Notes: generated by a model not told the origin, from the letters alone. A stretch of DNA of 64,000 nt from Hippophae tibetana (GCA_037013495.1 CM072806.1:30320001-30384000); one strand, 5' to 3'. Shown: positions 34,802 through 47,799, numbered from the stretch's first letter. Numbers and translations are program-made.

Positions 34802-35854
34802 TGATGAGTGCTTGAAAAGTACTAATCTTTCATAGTTTGTTTGCACTTAAATGTAATAGATAGATTTTATTATGCATGATTTTATCATTATGCATTCAAC
34901 TTTACGTGTTCAAAATCATTGGCATTTTCTATTGCTTTTTAGGTATTTTTAGCATCAATTTGATAATTTCATAAATTTTGAAGAATCATACCTAAAGCAC
35001 TCATTTTCATCTTAAAAGAATAAAATAATAATTCATGTAAGGCTTACATTTGATTCTATTAGTTTGTAAGGGATGAAACAAGAAAGTGAAGTGAAGCATT
35101 GCAGATGGCAGCATGGACTACATTGGGTCACGACATACTCCTCACTATTTCAAATCAATTTCATACAGTTTGAGTTGAGTCACTATGAGGAATAGGTAGG
35201 TCAAGGTGTGACCTATTTGGGATAAAACAAGGCAAACCAAAACATATTTGTGGTGTGGATATTAGGCCATGAGGTGTGTATGTATTTTTGACCCGAAGCC
35301 TTTCTGGCTAGTCTTAGCTATAAAAAGGATACTATGTTTAGATTTTTATATATGTTAGAGGTAGAATAGAAGTAGTCGTACATTATATTTTAGTTTTCTA
35401 CAAAATTTTATTTCTTAGTTTTTTATAATAGTTTTTGTTCAATAAATAGTGTAGAAAAATTATGTGTAGATGTTTCCAAACAAAAAGAAAGAAAAATCAA
35501 TAACTTTAATTTATATTTTTAATATCTTAATTCATTTTAAGCAAGCATGATCAACTAGCTAATAATTCCTATAAATTCTCCATTGAGTGCTAATTGTTTA
35601 TCTACTTAGAATTGTTTGAATCAATCATATTTCTATCTTTTATTATATAATATTATGTTAGAATTTTTAAAACCAAAATATTGTGATAGAATATTTAGGT
35701 TTATTTTTCATCTTTTTTTTTTCAAGAGATTTGTTGAATTATTTAAAATCTCATAGTTTCCTTTAAAACCAATCTTAAGATTATATTTATCACCTATTAT
35801 AAGTGATTTGTGCACTTACGAACTTATTATAAAATTTATAAAATCTGACCATCA
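34802..35854 (+). repeat. Athila-like 5' LTR (about 1.05 kb)
   Basis: TGATGAGTGCTTGAAAAG...CTGACCATCA. GCTATAAAAAGG near 35317 is a TATA box. The same opening recurs at 40486, so the pair brackets one old element. The primer site after 35854 is almost unrecognisable (AGTTTTTATTTAGCCC). Confidence 0.7.
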
Positions 35855-36446
35855 AGTTTTTATTTAGCCCTTTTTAAATTATTTTTATCAAGATTCTTAA
35901 AAACTTTTTGTAAATATTCAAAAGTTAATTAATTTAAAAAATAAAGAAATAAATAAAATTTAAAAAAGTGAAACTAAAAAATTTGAAAAATTCAAAATTC
36001 AAAAAAATATTTTTATTTTTACTTTTTTTAAACTTCTTTCGTTGATATGACTTTAGTTATTAATTTCTTTTCTAACTTAATTTTATTTTTACTAATTTTA
36101 ATTTAATTTTATTAATTTATTATTATCTAGTTAATTTACTAACTTAATTTATTTTATTTTTTTATTTTTTTACTTTATTTATTATTTAGTATTTATATAT
36201 ACTAACTTTTAATTCTTGCGTAATATATTTTATTTTCTTTTAATAACTTATTGAAGTTATTTATTTAATTTTTAGTATCTAATATTTTTATTTTATTATA
36301 GCTGTTTATTTTTCATTTAATACTTAGTATTAGATTAGTAATAGTATTTATTTAAAAAACTCTAAGATGTGACATGACCATTTTCTTGACCCTACAAGTG
36401 GTTCTCGGGATACAATTAGATCAAAGAAAAACTTTTTGGGCCATAA
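35855..36446 (+). pseudogene. Leader and start of an Athila/Tat-like gag
   Basis: T-rich leader to about 36360, then a short gag-like start (LDPTSGSRDTIRSKKNFLGHN) at about 36380-36440. The frame is interrupted by the solo LTR at 36447 and not clearly resumed after it. No other domain of gag is seen. Confidence 0.4.
36442..36446. repeat. Target site duplication (CATAA), left of solo LTR
   Basis: CATAA directly before TGATAAGAGC; repeated at 38071-38075. Confidence 0.85.
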
Positions 36447-36670
36447 TGATAAGAGCTAAATTATTGCATTTTTGTTATGATTTAAATGTTGATATTTGTG
36501 TAAAAATTGTGTTTATTTGATTATTTAATCCACAAATGTCATTTCACGGGTATTTCGTGTTTAAAGTGCAATTTCAGGTAAAATCATGATTTTGGAGAAG
36601 TTAGGGACAAAGTACAATGATCGGGATTGAATGAAAATAAAAAAAGCACAAAATTTCAAAATTTGTAATT

Positions 36671-37075
36671 TCGCCGCCGGCGAGAGTATTCTCGCCGCCT
36701 GCGAAAACCTTACGGAGAAAATGTTGAAAATCATGCAGGGAGCACGGATTTTGGCCAAGTGAATCTCGCCGCCGGCTAAAGTATCTCGCCGCCGGCTAAA
36801 ATCCTGGCGAAAATCTTCCCAAGAGCAAAAATTTTGGTAAACTCATCTCGCCGTCGGCCATATTCATCTCGCCGCCGGCTAAAATCCTGGCGAAAATCTT
36901 CCCAAGAACACAAATTTTGGTAAACTCATCTTGCCGCCGGCCACATTATGTTGGCCGCCGGCCAAAGTATCTCGCCGCCGGCCACATTATTTTGGCCGCC
37001 GGCCAAAATCCAAAAACCCAAAATTTAATTTTCTAGAAATCTCGCCGCGGCGAGAACAATGTCGCCGCCGGCGAG
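36671..37075 (+). promoter_or_regulatory. U3 array of GCCGCC motifs upstream of the TATA box
   Basis: Ten GCCGCC cores in about 400 bp, mostly within CTCGCCGCCGGC or GGCCGCCGGCC words spaced 18-45 bp apart. They lie in an otherwise AT-rich LTR and end about 65 bp before the TATA box. GCCGCC is the core of the GCC box bound by plant ERF-type factors. A ~70-bp larger unit (36780-36930) is itself duplicated. Confidence 0.7.
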
Positions 37076-37137
37076 TTTCATCCGAAAACACATTTTTTAT
37101 GTTGTTTTGTTCCAAAATTGCCCCTCAAACCCTAGAT

Positions 37138-37147
37138 CTATATATAC
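37138..37147 (+). promoter_or_regulatory. TATA box of solo LTR
   Basis: CTATATATAC, preceded by AAACCCTAGAT and followed by a purine-rich GATGGAGAAAGAGG leader. Conserved in both other LTRs of the family. Confidence 0.65.
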
Positions 37148-38070
37148 AATATGATGGAGAAAGAGGGGGACGGTAGAGAGAGCAGATCTAAGTTATTTTT
37201 GGAGGAGAAAAGGAAATTTTGGAAAGAAAGGTTGGAGAAGCTTGAAGGATCATCACCATTGTTGCTACCAAGTCTTCATCTTCAAGAGTTCTTCATCTCT
37301 TCTCCTTAGCTTTTATTTTCTGCAGTTTATTCAGATTGTTTGTTCATGGATTCAATTGAGAATATGTTTTTTCTTAATTTCGTTATGAACTAATTCATTT
37401 TTGCTAAGGCTATGATGTAGTTGAATCAAGAAAATCTGATTTCTTGTGTTATCGTTATATGAATTCATTGTTTTCAAGTTGAGTATTTATTTCCATGCTT
37501 AATGCTTTTAAATTTTTTATCAAGATTTAAATGATTTGTTGCATTATATTGAGACCGAGAGGAGATGTGTAATGAATGCTTCTTGTGATAAATACCGTAT
37601 GTTGAATGCGAGTTTGACACCTAATGCATGATGTATGTGGTTATTTTAGAAATTCCATAAATCGTAATGTGCTTATTTGTGATTAAATCTTCATAGAAAT
37701 ATAGTTGGTTTTCATAGATAAGTAATTCTAATATAACTTGAGAGAGAGTATTAGATAAGTTTGGGTTTTTCAACCATCACTTTTAACTTTGATTCTCATA
37801 TAACATAACTTGAAATCGGATTGAATTGATTTAGCGAAATCAAATGCCTTAGCGTTTTTTAATCATTTGTGAACAACATTAAATTTTGTTATTTGCGTTT
37901 AGTTTTATGTTAATTTGTTTTTAAAACAATTTCGACAATTCGGTTTTCAAATAAAATTAGGGTTAGTCAATTTCGGTACTTAGTAACACCATTCCTTGTG
38001 GGGTCGATATCCGTACTTTTTGTACACTTTATTACTTGAACGATTCGTACACTTACGAAAATAAGCATCA

Positions 38071-38075
38071 CATAA
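38071..38075. repeat. Target site duplication (CATAA), right of solo LTR
   Basis: Second copy of CATAA, directly after GCATCA. Confidence 0.85.
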
Positions 38076-40485
38076 CATGAATTTTTTTGTTTTGTGGCAC
38101 ACAAGTTTCTATTTGAATACGTTGTGTTCTATTTTTCACAATAAATTTTTACATTAAGCCCCTAAGAAAGAGAATTTTGGATAAGATCCACATAAATTTT
38201 CTTTCTTTTTCCTCTACAAACCTTACTTTTTCATGCCCCATACATAAATATTTCTGATGTTATCTTCAAACATTCTAAAAGTTTTAATATTAGTATCACT
38301 ATTGGTAATAAAAAGAGGTAAATGCTAAGTTAGTCCTACTTGTTAATTTAATGCTTTATTCATTGTACTTGTAGCTACGAGTGGCTACTATTAATGGATA
38401 AATCTTAAATATATCTAAAGGGTATGTAAAGGATTTAATGGTGTAGATAGATAATCTTATCGTAACTATATATTTATAATTACTTATGTGCAACAATCTC
38501 AATGACAACTTGGATATTGAGTGAATTAAATTTTACAAATTGTAATTCCCCCAAGAAGAATCTTGCTAAGACATTAAACTAAACCATGAATGAGAGGTAA
38601 CCTATGAAAGTTTTTCTTTCATTTTTATTTATTTATTATTTTTATTTTTTAGTCATAGTTGTTTTTATTTTTAATATGTTTTCTATTATCTTAGATTTGT
38701 GTATTTTATTTCCTATTAATGTGAACCCATTATTTATTTTATTTAAAAATGTTAAATTTATAATATTTGTTAAGATGTGAGGTATAAGTACATAATGTTC
38801 TATCTCTGTGATAAAAATGAATAAAATGATTGACATACCTTGACTTACCACATCACTACTTGATCACATTGAGCTAAAATAAATGAATAACTTTTCTTTT
38901 CTTTATATTTATTTTTAATTTACATTTGATACATTGAAGATAATGTAGATTCTAAGTTAGGGGTGCAAGAAAAGTTATACATAAATTTAGGCATTTTTAA
39001 AATTTTGTATTAAATATGTATTTGCATTTATTTTAGGTCCATTTTTAGTTATTTAGTGATATTTAGGTTCAATTTTCATATTTTTGCTAAAATATCATGC
39101 TTTTAGTTTATTTAAAGTTAATGATTAATTCTTTTGTACTATTTGATTGATGTCTTAAGCAATTCATGATATCATTTGTTATAATTTTTGTTTCATGCTT
39201 AGAAGTTGAGATTGAATAAACCCAAAATTGATGTTTAGGAATCAAATATTGGAGACTAACCTGTGAGAATATTTTGAGCCTATAATATTTTATTCTGAGT
39301 GATAATATTTTTTCTACTCCTTTAAAACTCTTTTTATTAATTCAATTTGTTAGATGATCTCTATAAGTTTTGCATAGAATATTTAGATTTTTAACATTTA
39401 ATGAAGAATCATATTCTTATTTTTATTGATTAGATTGAATGATTTAATTAGAAATTGAAAGTATATGCATATTTTATTCATGCTTGGCTTCTTAAAAAAG
39501 TGATACATATGGGCTTCCCTAAACCCAACAAAAAGATCCAAAAATTAGCCACTTACCAAAATCATACCTATGTATATGGGTCAATTCTCTAAACGAAAGA
39601 AAGAAAGAAAGAAAAAAATAATATATATAAAGAGTATAAAAAATTGAGAGAAAAATAAATAGTATAATCATATACTATAACCCCAAGTTCTTAAAATTTA
39701 TAAGAATGGTTAATACAAAAGAAAAATAGGTAATAAATCCCCTTGAAGTCATTTCATTTTCATTCATTCTAAGGCATATATTTGATATTTTTTCTTGATG
39801 ATTTTAATTAATGCATAAGATTCTTCATAAATCCTATCATTTGATTATTTTCATGGGATCAAAGTTATGCACTTTTTGAACATTTCTTGTTTAATCATAT
39901 GCAAAACTACTAGCTCATTTCTTTACATAACTTTCATTCATATAAATCTTTGTTGAGTCCTTGAAACAATAAGATCAATGTAATATTGAGAGCATGACTT
40001 GTGAGGATTAGAATCCAAGCAAATTAAAATTCCTGACACTAAAATGGGTGAGTAAATATTAATATATTTTTGTATGGAACATAAATTTGTGATTTGCAAC
40101 TGATTTTTACAATAAACTTTGAACATTTGTGATGTTAATCTAACTTATTAGATTTTATTATGTACTGAAAAGAGACTACAGCATGTGAAGTTTCACTATT
40201 TTAATTTTATTATTTTTAATATTACTTTTTATTTTTTTATTCATTAGTTTTTTTGTTATTTCTTTTTAGTTTTTGCATTTAGGGATGTTTGTGGCTATCA
40301 TCACTAAAAGCCCTCAAGAGACTTAAACTCTTTCACTAAGGCAACCTAGGATTTTAAAGGCTTGTTACATATGCTAAATGAAATCCTATCAATCTACGAA
40401 AATGATTTAGGTTAGTTTAATTTATTTTTGCTTTTTTTTTTTGCATTCCTTACTAAAGAGTAGGAAAAAAACTAGTTAGAAGTTA
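38076..40485 (+). other. 3' region of the Athila-like element, pol absent
   Basis: No gag, protease, RT or integrase motif found. ACATTGAAGATAATGT with GTTAGGGGTGCAAG at 38931-38974 is the conserved post-coding signature seen again at 59030 and 52251. 39240-40440 parallels 59330-60600 (same word order). A GAAA microsatellite is at about 39597-39620. The tail before the LTR is AACTAGTTAGAAGTTA, a decayed polypurine tract. Confidence 0.5.
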
Positions 40486-40640
40486 TGATGAGTGCTTGAA
40501 AAGCACTATAATTTCATAGTTTATTTTCACTTAAATTTAATAAATAGACTTGAGTATGCATGATTTTAACATTATTTATGCAATCTATGTGTTCAAAATC
40601 ATAGATATTCTCTATTGCTTTTCAGTTATTTTTAGCTTCT
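40486..40640 (+). repeat. Truncated 3' LTR (first ~155 bp) of the same Athila-like element
   Basis: TGATGAGTGCTTGAAAAGCA and the next ~150 bp match 34802-34960 closely. Similarity ends near TTTTTAGCTTC at about 40640. Confidence 0.65.
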
Positions 40641-43019
40641 ATGAGTCATGTTGTATTTTTTTCTGTGTTGGCTTTGCATATGCGTATAGAGACTGTTTAT
40701 TTTACTTTGTGTTTCTATCTTTCTCTATATAAGGTTTGTTATTGTCTATCAGTAATGCATATATACACATAGTTAGACATACTTTGTATGTGAGCATATT
40801 TACACAAACCATGGGGTTGGTTTTAATAGTATGCATGCCTTTTTGTTGTCACTTGTGTTTTTGTTTCATTTTGGGAGCATATATTTATGAAAATTACTTG
40901 ATTGTTTTGAAAACAAAAAATGGGATTTTTTGGCACCTCAACGAGGCCCTCATCCAAACCCCGATGAGGTGATCGGGAAGGACCATTGATGAGGCCTTAA
41001 CAAGGTTGGGTATGAGCTTGGAAAGCTTTTACAAATACCTTCTCTCTCACTTTCAATTTTAATATCACTATTACCTTGAGTGTTGTTTGGTATTAGTGAT
41101 TTGTATCAATGTAAGGTAAACTATGCTCTTGAGTGGTAAGTACACAAGGCAATGTTTACGAGTGAGTTTTATGTGAGAAGTCGGTATGGCTATGAGTCAT
41201 ATGTTGGTTGGTAGTTGCTAGGATGTAAGTATTTTTTAGGTGAGGAGCATGTGTGGTGGTGAGTCATGTGTCAACTTGCAGTTTCTACAATGCAACTTTC
41301 TCAAATTGTTGGCAATGTGAATCATATGGTTGATTTTGTGTCCATCGTAAATGATTTATGGTTCGTGGTTGAAGTGTTTTCTATAATGGTTCTTGGTTGT
41401 TTGTGATTGTGTTTCATTCTCAAATTTGATTGTTCACTTCACTTTACAATATTGATCTACGATTACTAATCATACCTCATTTGGTGGGTTGGCTTTGGTG
41501 GAAAGTTAGGTACATATGCCAAATCAAGTTATTATGGAGGCAACAAGTGAAGGCTATAATAGGCATGTTAGACTTAGGTCCCAACTAATAGAGGTATTGG
41601 TGGTTTTATTCATGTCAAGGTTATATTGTTTTTATTGGTTTGTGAATTTATTTGCTATTGAGTGTTTCCATAAGCAACCTGAGGATGTTACCACATAGGC
41701 ATGGGTTTTATGTGGGTTTACCTCATTATATCTTGTGTTGTTCATGATCAATTTTTTGGCTTGTACAAAGATCTAACACATTTATTTGGATTGTATTTTG
41801 TTTAAATCGTAGGTATAGACTAGTTCAAGTACTCGCCCGCGGATACATGCATGCATGGTGTCCTTTAATTCATTTTCTCATTTCTTCTTAATAGTATACT
41901 AGACATTTTAATTATTAAAATAAAATATCTCTAGCTAAAGTATATATGATTTTATATAACTAGTATTAACTGGCCAATTAATATTAAAATAGTTTAGTTA
42001 TTTTATTAAGGATAATTAATCATTTATTTTTTATTTTTTATTTATTTTTTTATCGATTTTGTAACCATTATTGTTTATTACTATAAACAATTTATGAAAT
42101 TGATATCTATATAAAAATTGAGACAATATAAAAAAAAAATTATAATTTGTTCTTGTGGTGTCACCTTTTAAAAAAATAATAATATTAAATTGTTACAAAA
42201 TATAGCAATGAAATAAATTGTTATTCTTGACATAAATCGGGTTTTTACCGCACTAAATACTATTTCATTTAAAAAAATATATTAAATAAAGATAATATTT
42301 AAATGCAGAGACACAAGTGGTGGAAGCAAAATTATGCCAAAAGCGAAGCAAGACATGGTCTGGATGGTGTGGAAGCTCAAAGAAATGTGACAAAAAATGC
42401 AGAATATTTGAGAAGGCCAGGCATGGATCTTGTCATGCTGATGGCTGGGGATGGGCTTGTTTCTGTTACTTCAACTGTTAACAACAAATTACTATGTTAC
42501 CTTTGCAAACTATTACACAATCTTTTACACTATATTGTTAAGATTTAAAGTACTAATTTTCTCTCTTAACTTTCCTATAGATCTCAACTATCGAGATAAG
42601 TGAGTAAAAAATTGTGTAAAATGTTTGGTATAATTTATTATAAACTACTAGCTAGATGATGATCAGTACTCTATCAATCTATATAAATAATCATAAATAA
42701 CTTGGCTGATCCTACGTACGTCTTTCAATTTGATATGTATCTTGTACTAGAAAATAAAGCAAATCATGCTTTCATAAATAATAGTTTTGTTACTGTATGA
42801 TCCAGTTTGTGATCCTACATGGTAAAGAGTTAATCAACCCGAAACTTGGTGTGTAAATATACCTTCTTTTCTTTTAATGCGTTTGCAAAATATTGAGAAC
42901 TGATAATATAATTAGCACGAGATCGATCAAGAAGTTTGGAAATGATTGAGTTAATTGTATTTATCAATGAAGTATATACAAGTATCCATCCAAACCTTAA
43001 GTAGAGCACATACTCTTAG
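40641..43019. other. Unassigned non-coding sequence
   Basis: No recognisable domain. 41150-41330 has two degenerate copies of GTGGTGAGTCATGTGT-type sequence. 41820-41860 contains a small GC patch (CTCGCCCGCGG). 42120-42300 is AT-rich. 42560-43035 could be a decayed copia 3' LTR, because CTTTCCTATACA near 43022-43033 sits beside the copia fragment. A short open stretch at 42303-42548 has no family resemblance and I do not call it a gene. Confidence 0.3.
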
Positions 43020-43784
43020 AATACCTTTCCTATACATTCATTCCTTAACGGCCCATAAACTTATGGTGGAAGCACCATAAATTTAGTTTTTAATGAAACA
43101 AACTTATCTTTTGGTAACGATTTAGTAGGAATGTCAGCTAACTGATCTTCTGAATGAGTGTATCTGATATCTAAAGTGCCAGCCACTATTTGTTCTCAAA
43201 GTAAATGAAAGTCCAATTTTTTGTACTTCATATGAGCATGCATAGCTGGATTGGAAGCAAGATGTTTAGCACTAATATTGTCACAAAACAGAATAGCTGT
43301 GTAGGCTATTTGAATTTTCAATCAGTTAGAGTGACAACAACCATAACACCTCAGCGGAATCTTACCAAAAATAAATAAATAAATAACACCTTAGTAGAAG
43401 CTAGAGCCGAAGCCCTATACTCAGTTTCTATAGAAGACTTGACCATTGTTTTTAGTTTTCTAGCACTCCAATAGACTAGGCTATCACCAAAATAGATTCC
43501 ATACTCCATAGTACTCCTTTTGTCAATAGAACAACATGCCCAATCTGAGTTAGATAAACCAACCAAGCCAAGCACATCTGATTTCTCTAAACACACCCCA
43601 TACATGGCTTTTCTATTGGGATACATCAACACTCTCTTAACTGCTTTCATGTGCTTATTAGTAGGTTGATGGAAAAATTGGTATAATCTGTTGATAGAGT
43701 ATGCAATTTCTGGTTGAAACATGACATCGTTTTGCAAAGTACCCATGAGACTCCTATAGAATGTAGGTGGTACACTTGGAAACA
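43020..43784 (-). pseudogene. Ty1/copia RT C-terminus and RNase H fragment
   Basis: On the minus strand, FYRSLMGTLQ, PEIAYSINRLYQFFHQP and HMKAVKRVLMY mark the end of RT. VGLSNSDWACCSIDKRST, SLVYWSARKL and SSIETEYRA mark RNase H. Further left, CDNISAKHLASNPAMHAHMKY and DQLADIPTK complete the C-terminus after a frameshift near 43345. It is truncated at 43784, where LTR sequence of a gypsy element begins. It belongs to a different copia lineage from the element at 7056-10190. Confidence 0.8.
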
Positions 43785-45250
43785 TGTAAGTATATATGAT
43801 CAAATTGTACAAGTGATAAATAAACTAAGAATAAAGGTTATCGAATCCATATGGATTATGAAAATGACTACTACTAGTTATTAGTTTGTTAGCTAATTAG
43901 AAAAGGGTTTTTAAAATTGTTTTTTAAATAAAAATAAAACATAAAAAAATAAATAAAATTATGAGCACAAAAATTATGAGAAACATGTGATTATTGGACT
44001 ACTCTCACCACTAGTATATAATCTAACCAATTATATCATGAATCAGTATTAGAACTATCATTGAATTCTTAACCTTAACTTGAGAAATTGAGGAAAATAA
44101 GAGAAGAGTTCATATAACAATTTTTCTTACAGTTTATTGATTAATAATATAATCTATTAACCAATCTAAGTTCTGAAAAAATAGAGGTAGACTTACTAGA
44201 TTTCATACATTTATTACATTAAGTTCTAAAAGGAAGATGACTAAACTAGGCAAGATTACAAGTATTGATAACCTTTAACAAATGTTTTCAACTCCTACTT
44301 GTCACGCATGGTAACAAGGTGCCAATTTGAATAAGAATATCAGTGATTACATACTAACATCCTAGACGAGCATTAAACATATTCATGCAATAAATTAGTT
44401 AACTACTCTAATTCATACATGTATAGTTTTGAAATTTAAGCATAGAGTCAAACACATCAAGAATCAAGAATTGAAACTAAAAATTCATCATAACGCTATA
44501 TTAATGAAAATTATATTCTAGGGCTTGAAAATTACCCATAATCACATAAATAACTTAGCTAGTCATGGATTCTGAAAGAATCATAATTAAAATGATAGAA
44601 AACTAAGAAGAGAAAGAAGAAGAAGAATAAAAAGAAGATAAAAACTAATGTCTATGGCTAATCTCTAACTCTTTAATTGTCTCTTTGATTCCTATCATGC
44701 CTCTAATCTTCAAATTCTCTACACACCTATATCTTTTTTGTAAATTTCTGTGTCTATAATCTACTGTCATTTTGTTGTTAAACCTAGCTAAATATTTATA
44801 GCAAAAAAATTACAATATAATTAGGATTAGCATTGTATATACCTAAAATAATTATATTGAAAATCTAAAACATTTGGAACAATTTGGATAGATATGGCAT
44901 GCATATACTTTTGCTGCGGTGCAAGACTATTTCCAGTTCTATGAAATTTCATCCGAGAGGCTTATGCCATGGTGCACATATACTCATGCCCCTATACGCC
45001 CTTAATTTTCATAATTTCATGTTCTAACCCCTTCTTGATGTACTATGTACACATGTTCACATTTAGGCTTTCCAATGTATGACAATTATACCCTAATTAT
45101 GAAGATTTGTTTGATCCTTTGTTAATTGCATATGTTATCATCCAAAAATACCTACAATACATCAAACCTTATCCCATAATGACAAAAATGTAATTTATAA
45201 AATACTTAAGTAAAAATGCAATATTGAAACCTAATGCATTCATTAGTTGT
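43785..45250 (-). repeat. Athila-like LTR, minus orientation (inverted partner)
   Basis: 43785-44700 is an inverted, diverged copy of about 45900-46720. Shared words include CAAATTGTACAAGTGATAA, ATCATGAATCA, TTCATACATGTATAG and GAATCAAGAATTGAAACT. Its outer (U5) end abuts the copia fragment with no primer site. The U3 half (44700-45250) is less similar, and the start is approximate. Confidence 0.6.
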
Positions 45251-45254
45251 GATA

Positions 45255-46720
45255 AATCAAAAGATACTAGATTGGTGCCATGTTTCCAATATATTTATGT
45301 TTCAATTCCTGTATATTTATGATAATCCATTGTTTCCTATGCGTTTTATGTGCTTATTTTGTGTTATGTAGGTATTAAGGAACAAATACCGATAAATAAG
45401 GGTAAAAGAGAGCGTTTTAGAAAAAACTAAGTGTGCTAAGGCATGAGTGAAGTCATTTTATGGTACACTCCTTTCAGGTCCCTATGGAATTCTAAAAAAG
45501 ATAGTATGTTGCGACATAAGTCCAAGCATGCTGAAATAGATGGTATTCAGGTGAAATTGTGAGCACATGAATTAAATTTGTTCTGCAATATGATTTGAGG
45601 TTGGCGACGGAACAACTTTTTCAAGCGTAGTTCACTGGTATGAAATTTACATTGTGTTGTGGCATGATTATAGGTGCACAGTGGCCCGCTCTCGGGACTT
45701 GCATAGAATTATCTTGACTTTGATACACTTGTGCATAGATTTATTAGGATTATAGTTTTAAGTGTATTAAACCTCTCAACCCTAACCCTAATTATATGGT
45801 ATATAACTCTTATTCATTAATTCAATTCGGGTTGACCAAATAGATACACAAAAGGCATAGAATATATGGAGAAATAATGAATTGCAGTTGAAACTTGACA
45901 GAACCAACAACAAATTGGATTTCCACCATAGACTCTTATCAATATTCTTCTCATTCTTCTTCTTTATATTCTTCTTTCTTGATCGTAAATATTTTAATAA
46001 TGATTCTTTTAGAATCATTGTCTGGTTAATTTTATTATGTGATTGTGAGTAATTTTCAAATCCTAGAACATGATTTGATTAATAAAATGTTATGATGAAT
46101 TTTTAGTTTCAATTCTAGATTCTTGATTTATTTGACTCTATGATTAAATTTCAAAACTATGCATATATGAATTAGAGTATATAACTAATTTATTACAAGT
46201 ATATGTTTAATGCTAGTTTAAAATATTACTAGATTATCTTAGGAGTAAATAGATTTCTATTTATTCTGACAATTATGATATTTACTAATATTCTTATTCA
46301 AAATAGTAACTTATTGCTTTGTGATAGTGTAACAAGTAGAGTTAATGCGTTCATTAAAGGTTACTAAGAATTGTAATATTACAAAGTTTAGTCGTCTCAT
46401 GTTTAGAATGTAATGCGATGAATGAATTATCTAGCAATTATGACTAGGTTGTACTAAATATTGATTCATGACATAATTGGCTAAATTGTCGATTAGTGGT
46501 TAAGATAGTCACATGATCACATATTCCTCTCAATTTATTCTTGCATTATTTTATTTATTTCTTTATGTAATGTTCATTTAAAACAATTGACTTACTAATA
46601 ATCAAATTAGTAGTGATAATTATTGTTAACAATTATCATGGGTACGAAAACCCTTGATCTTAATTTACTTATCACTTGTACAATTTGATTACGTATACTT
46701 GTGTGTATCTAAGTGTATTA
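45255..46720 (+). repeat. Athila-like LTR, plus orientation
   Basis: Ends AAGTGTATTA just before a primer site, and gag follows at 46948. The start, at about TGATAAATCAAAAG, is tentative. Contains TAACCCTAACCC-like and ATTATATGG promoter-side words near 45780. Confidence 0.6.
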
Positions 46721-46722
46721 GG

Positions 46723-46745
46723 TTTTTGGCACTGTCGTCGGGGAT
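46723..46745 (+). other. Primer binding site (tRNA-Asp type)
   Basis: TTTTTGGCACTGTCGTCGGGGA, close to TGGCGCCGTTGCCGGGGA with three or so changes. Confidence 0.7.
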
Positions 46746-46947
46746 TGTTTTTAACAATTTTTCCATTAATTATTAATTTCATTTTTATCCTTTTTATTTA
46801 GATTTTACTTTATTTTTTTAGAATTTATTACTTCTTTTTCAATCATTATTAGATTAATTTAATTTCCTCGTATTTTTAATTCTTTAGATTTTCTTTTATG
46901 TTTTTGCCTATTAACTTCTCTTCTTAAGTTCTAATTGCTAGGTATAC

Positions 46948-47775
46948 ATGAAATAGAAAAAACATGGTAGTTTTTTATATAAGTTTCAAGGAATTTGCTA
47001 CACCTAACTTGAAGCAGCAACCCTTGTGCATAGTATATCTCAACTTGGAGGTAAATTTTGAACTTAAATCTGGACTAATTTACTTGTTACCTATTTTCAG
47101 GGATTTATATGGAGAATACCTGAATAAATACTTCAAAGAATTACATATGGTTTGCTCTAGCCTGGAACTATTTGGGATCACAGACGAGCAAGTCAAACTT
47201 AGGGCTTTTCCCTTATCTTTGGAGGATAGTGCTAAGGATTGGCTATATTATCTACCCTTAGGATCAACTACCACCTAGAGTGAGATGGTTAAGCAGTTCT
47301 TAGAATGATATTTCTTAGCATCTAGAGTTACCATAATAAGAAAGCAATTATGTGGAATTATAAAGTCAAATAGGGAAACATACCATGCATTTGGGAGAGA
47401 TTTAAAAGATTATCTACTAGTTACAGCAAACATCAAATAAGTGAGAAAAGTAAATCCCAATACTTCTATGAAGGGTTAACTCCCATAGAGAGGAGCATAA
47501 TTGATGCTACCAATGGTATAATGTTGATAAATAAAACACCAACTACCGTGCAAGCCTTAATTGCAACTATAGCTTCCAATTCTCAACAATTTAGTGCTCA
47601 TATTGACCTAAGAGATAAATGAGGTAAACACTAACTCTCACCTTGAGTAAAAAATAAGTACCCTAACTACTTTGGTGCAACAAGTAGTTGTAGGACAAGT
47701 AAAAACATATGGTATATGCTCTACATTAGTACACCTTGTTGGTATATGTCCCACTTTATGCAGACCCTCTAGGTG
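46948..47775 (+). pseudogene. Athila-like gag pseudogene
   Basis: The open part at 46964-47278 carries LEVNFELKSGLIYLLP, LHMVCSSLELFGITDEQVKL and AFPLSLEDSAKDWLYYLPLGS, the Athila capsid signature. After a stop it continues with SEMVKQFLE, ASRVTIIRKQLCGI, YHAFGRDLK and, near 47690-47770, a knuckle-like YGICSTLVHPTDMCPTL-type piece. Several stops and frameshifts. No protease or later domain follows. It stands behind the plus LTR and its primer site. Confidence 0.75.
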
Positions 47776-47799
47776 AACAACCCTAGGACCCCATGAACT

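Larger units (their letters stand above)
36447..38070 (+). repeat. Solo LTR of the young gag-protease element family (1624 bp)
   Basis: TGATAAGAGCTAAATTATTG...AATAAGCATCA, the inverse orientation of the LTRs at 48961 and 54967 and very similar to them throughout. Both flanks carry CATAA, and no internal sequence remains. It therefore formed by recombination between the two LTRs of a former full element. Its U3 repeat block differs in unit number and arrangement from the other two LTRs. Confidence 0.92.

Noticed and set aside
40550..40972. Hydrophobic frames suggesting a small membrane protein
   Set aside because: The first overlaps a truncated LTR, and the second has no signal-peptide or family evidence; AT-rich chance frames.
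42303..42548. 81-codon open frame beginning with a basic N-terminus
   Set aside because: No recognised family, isolated, in a non-coding region next to a decayed copia end; length is within chance expectation.
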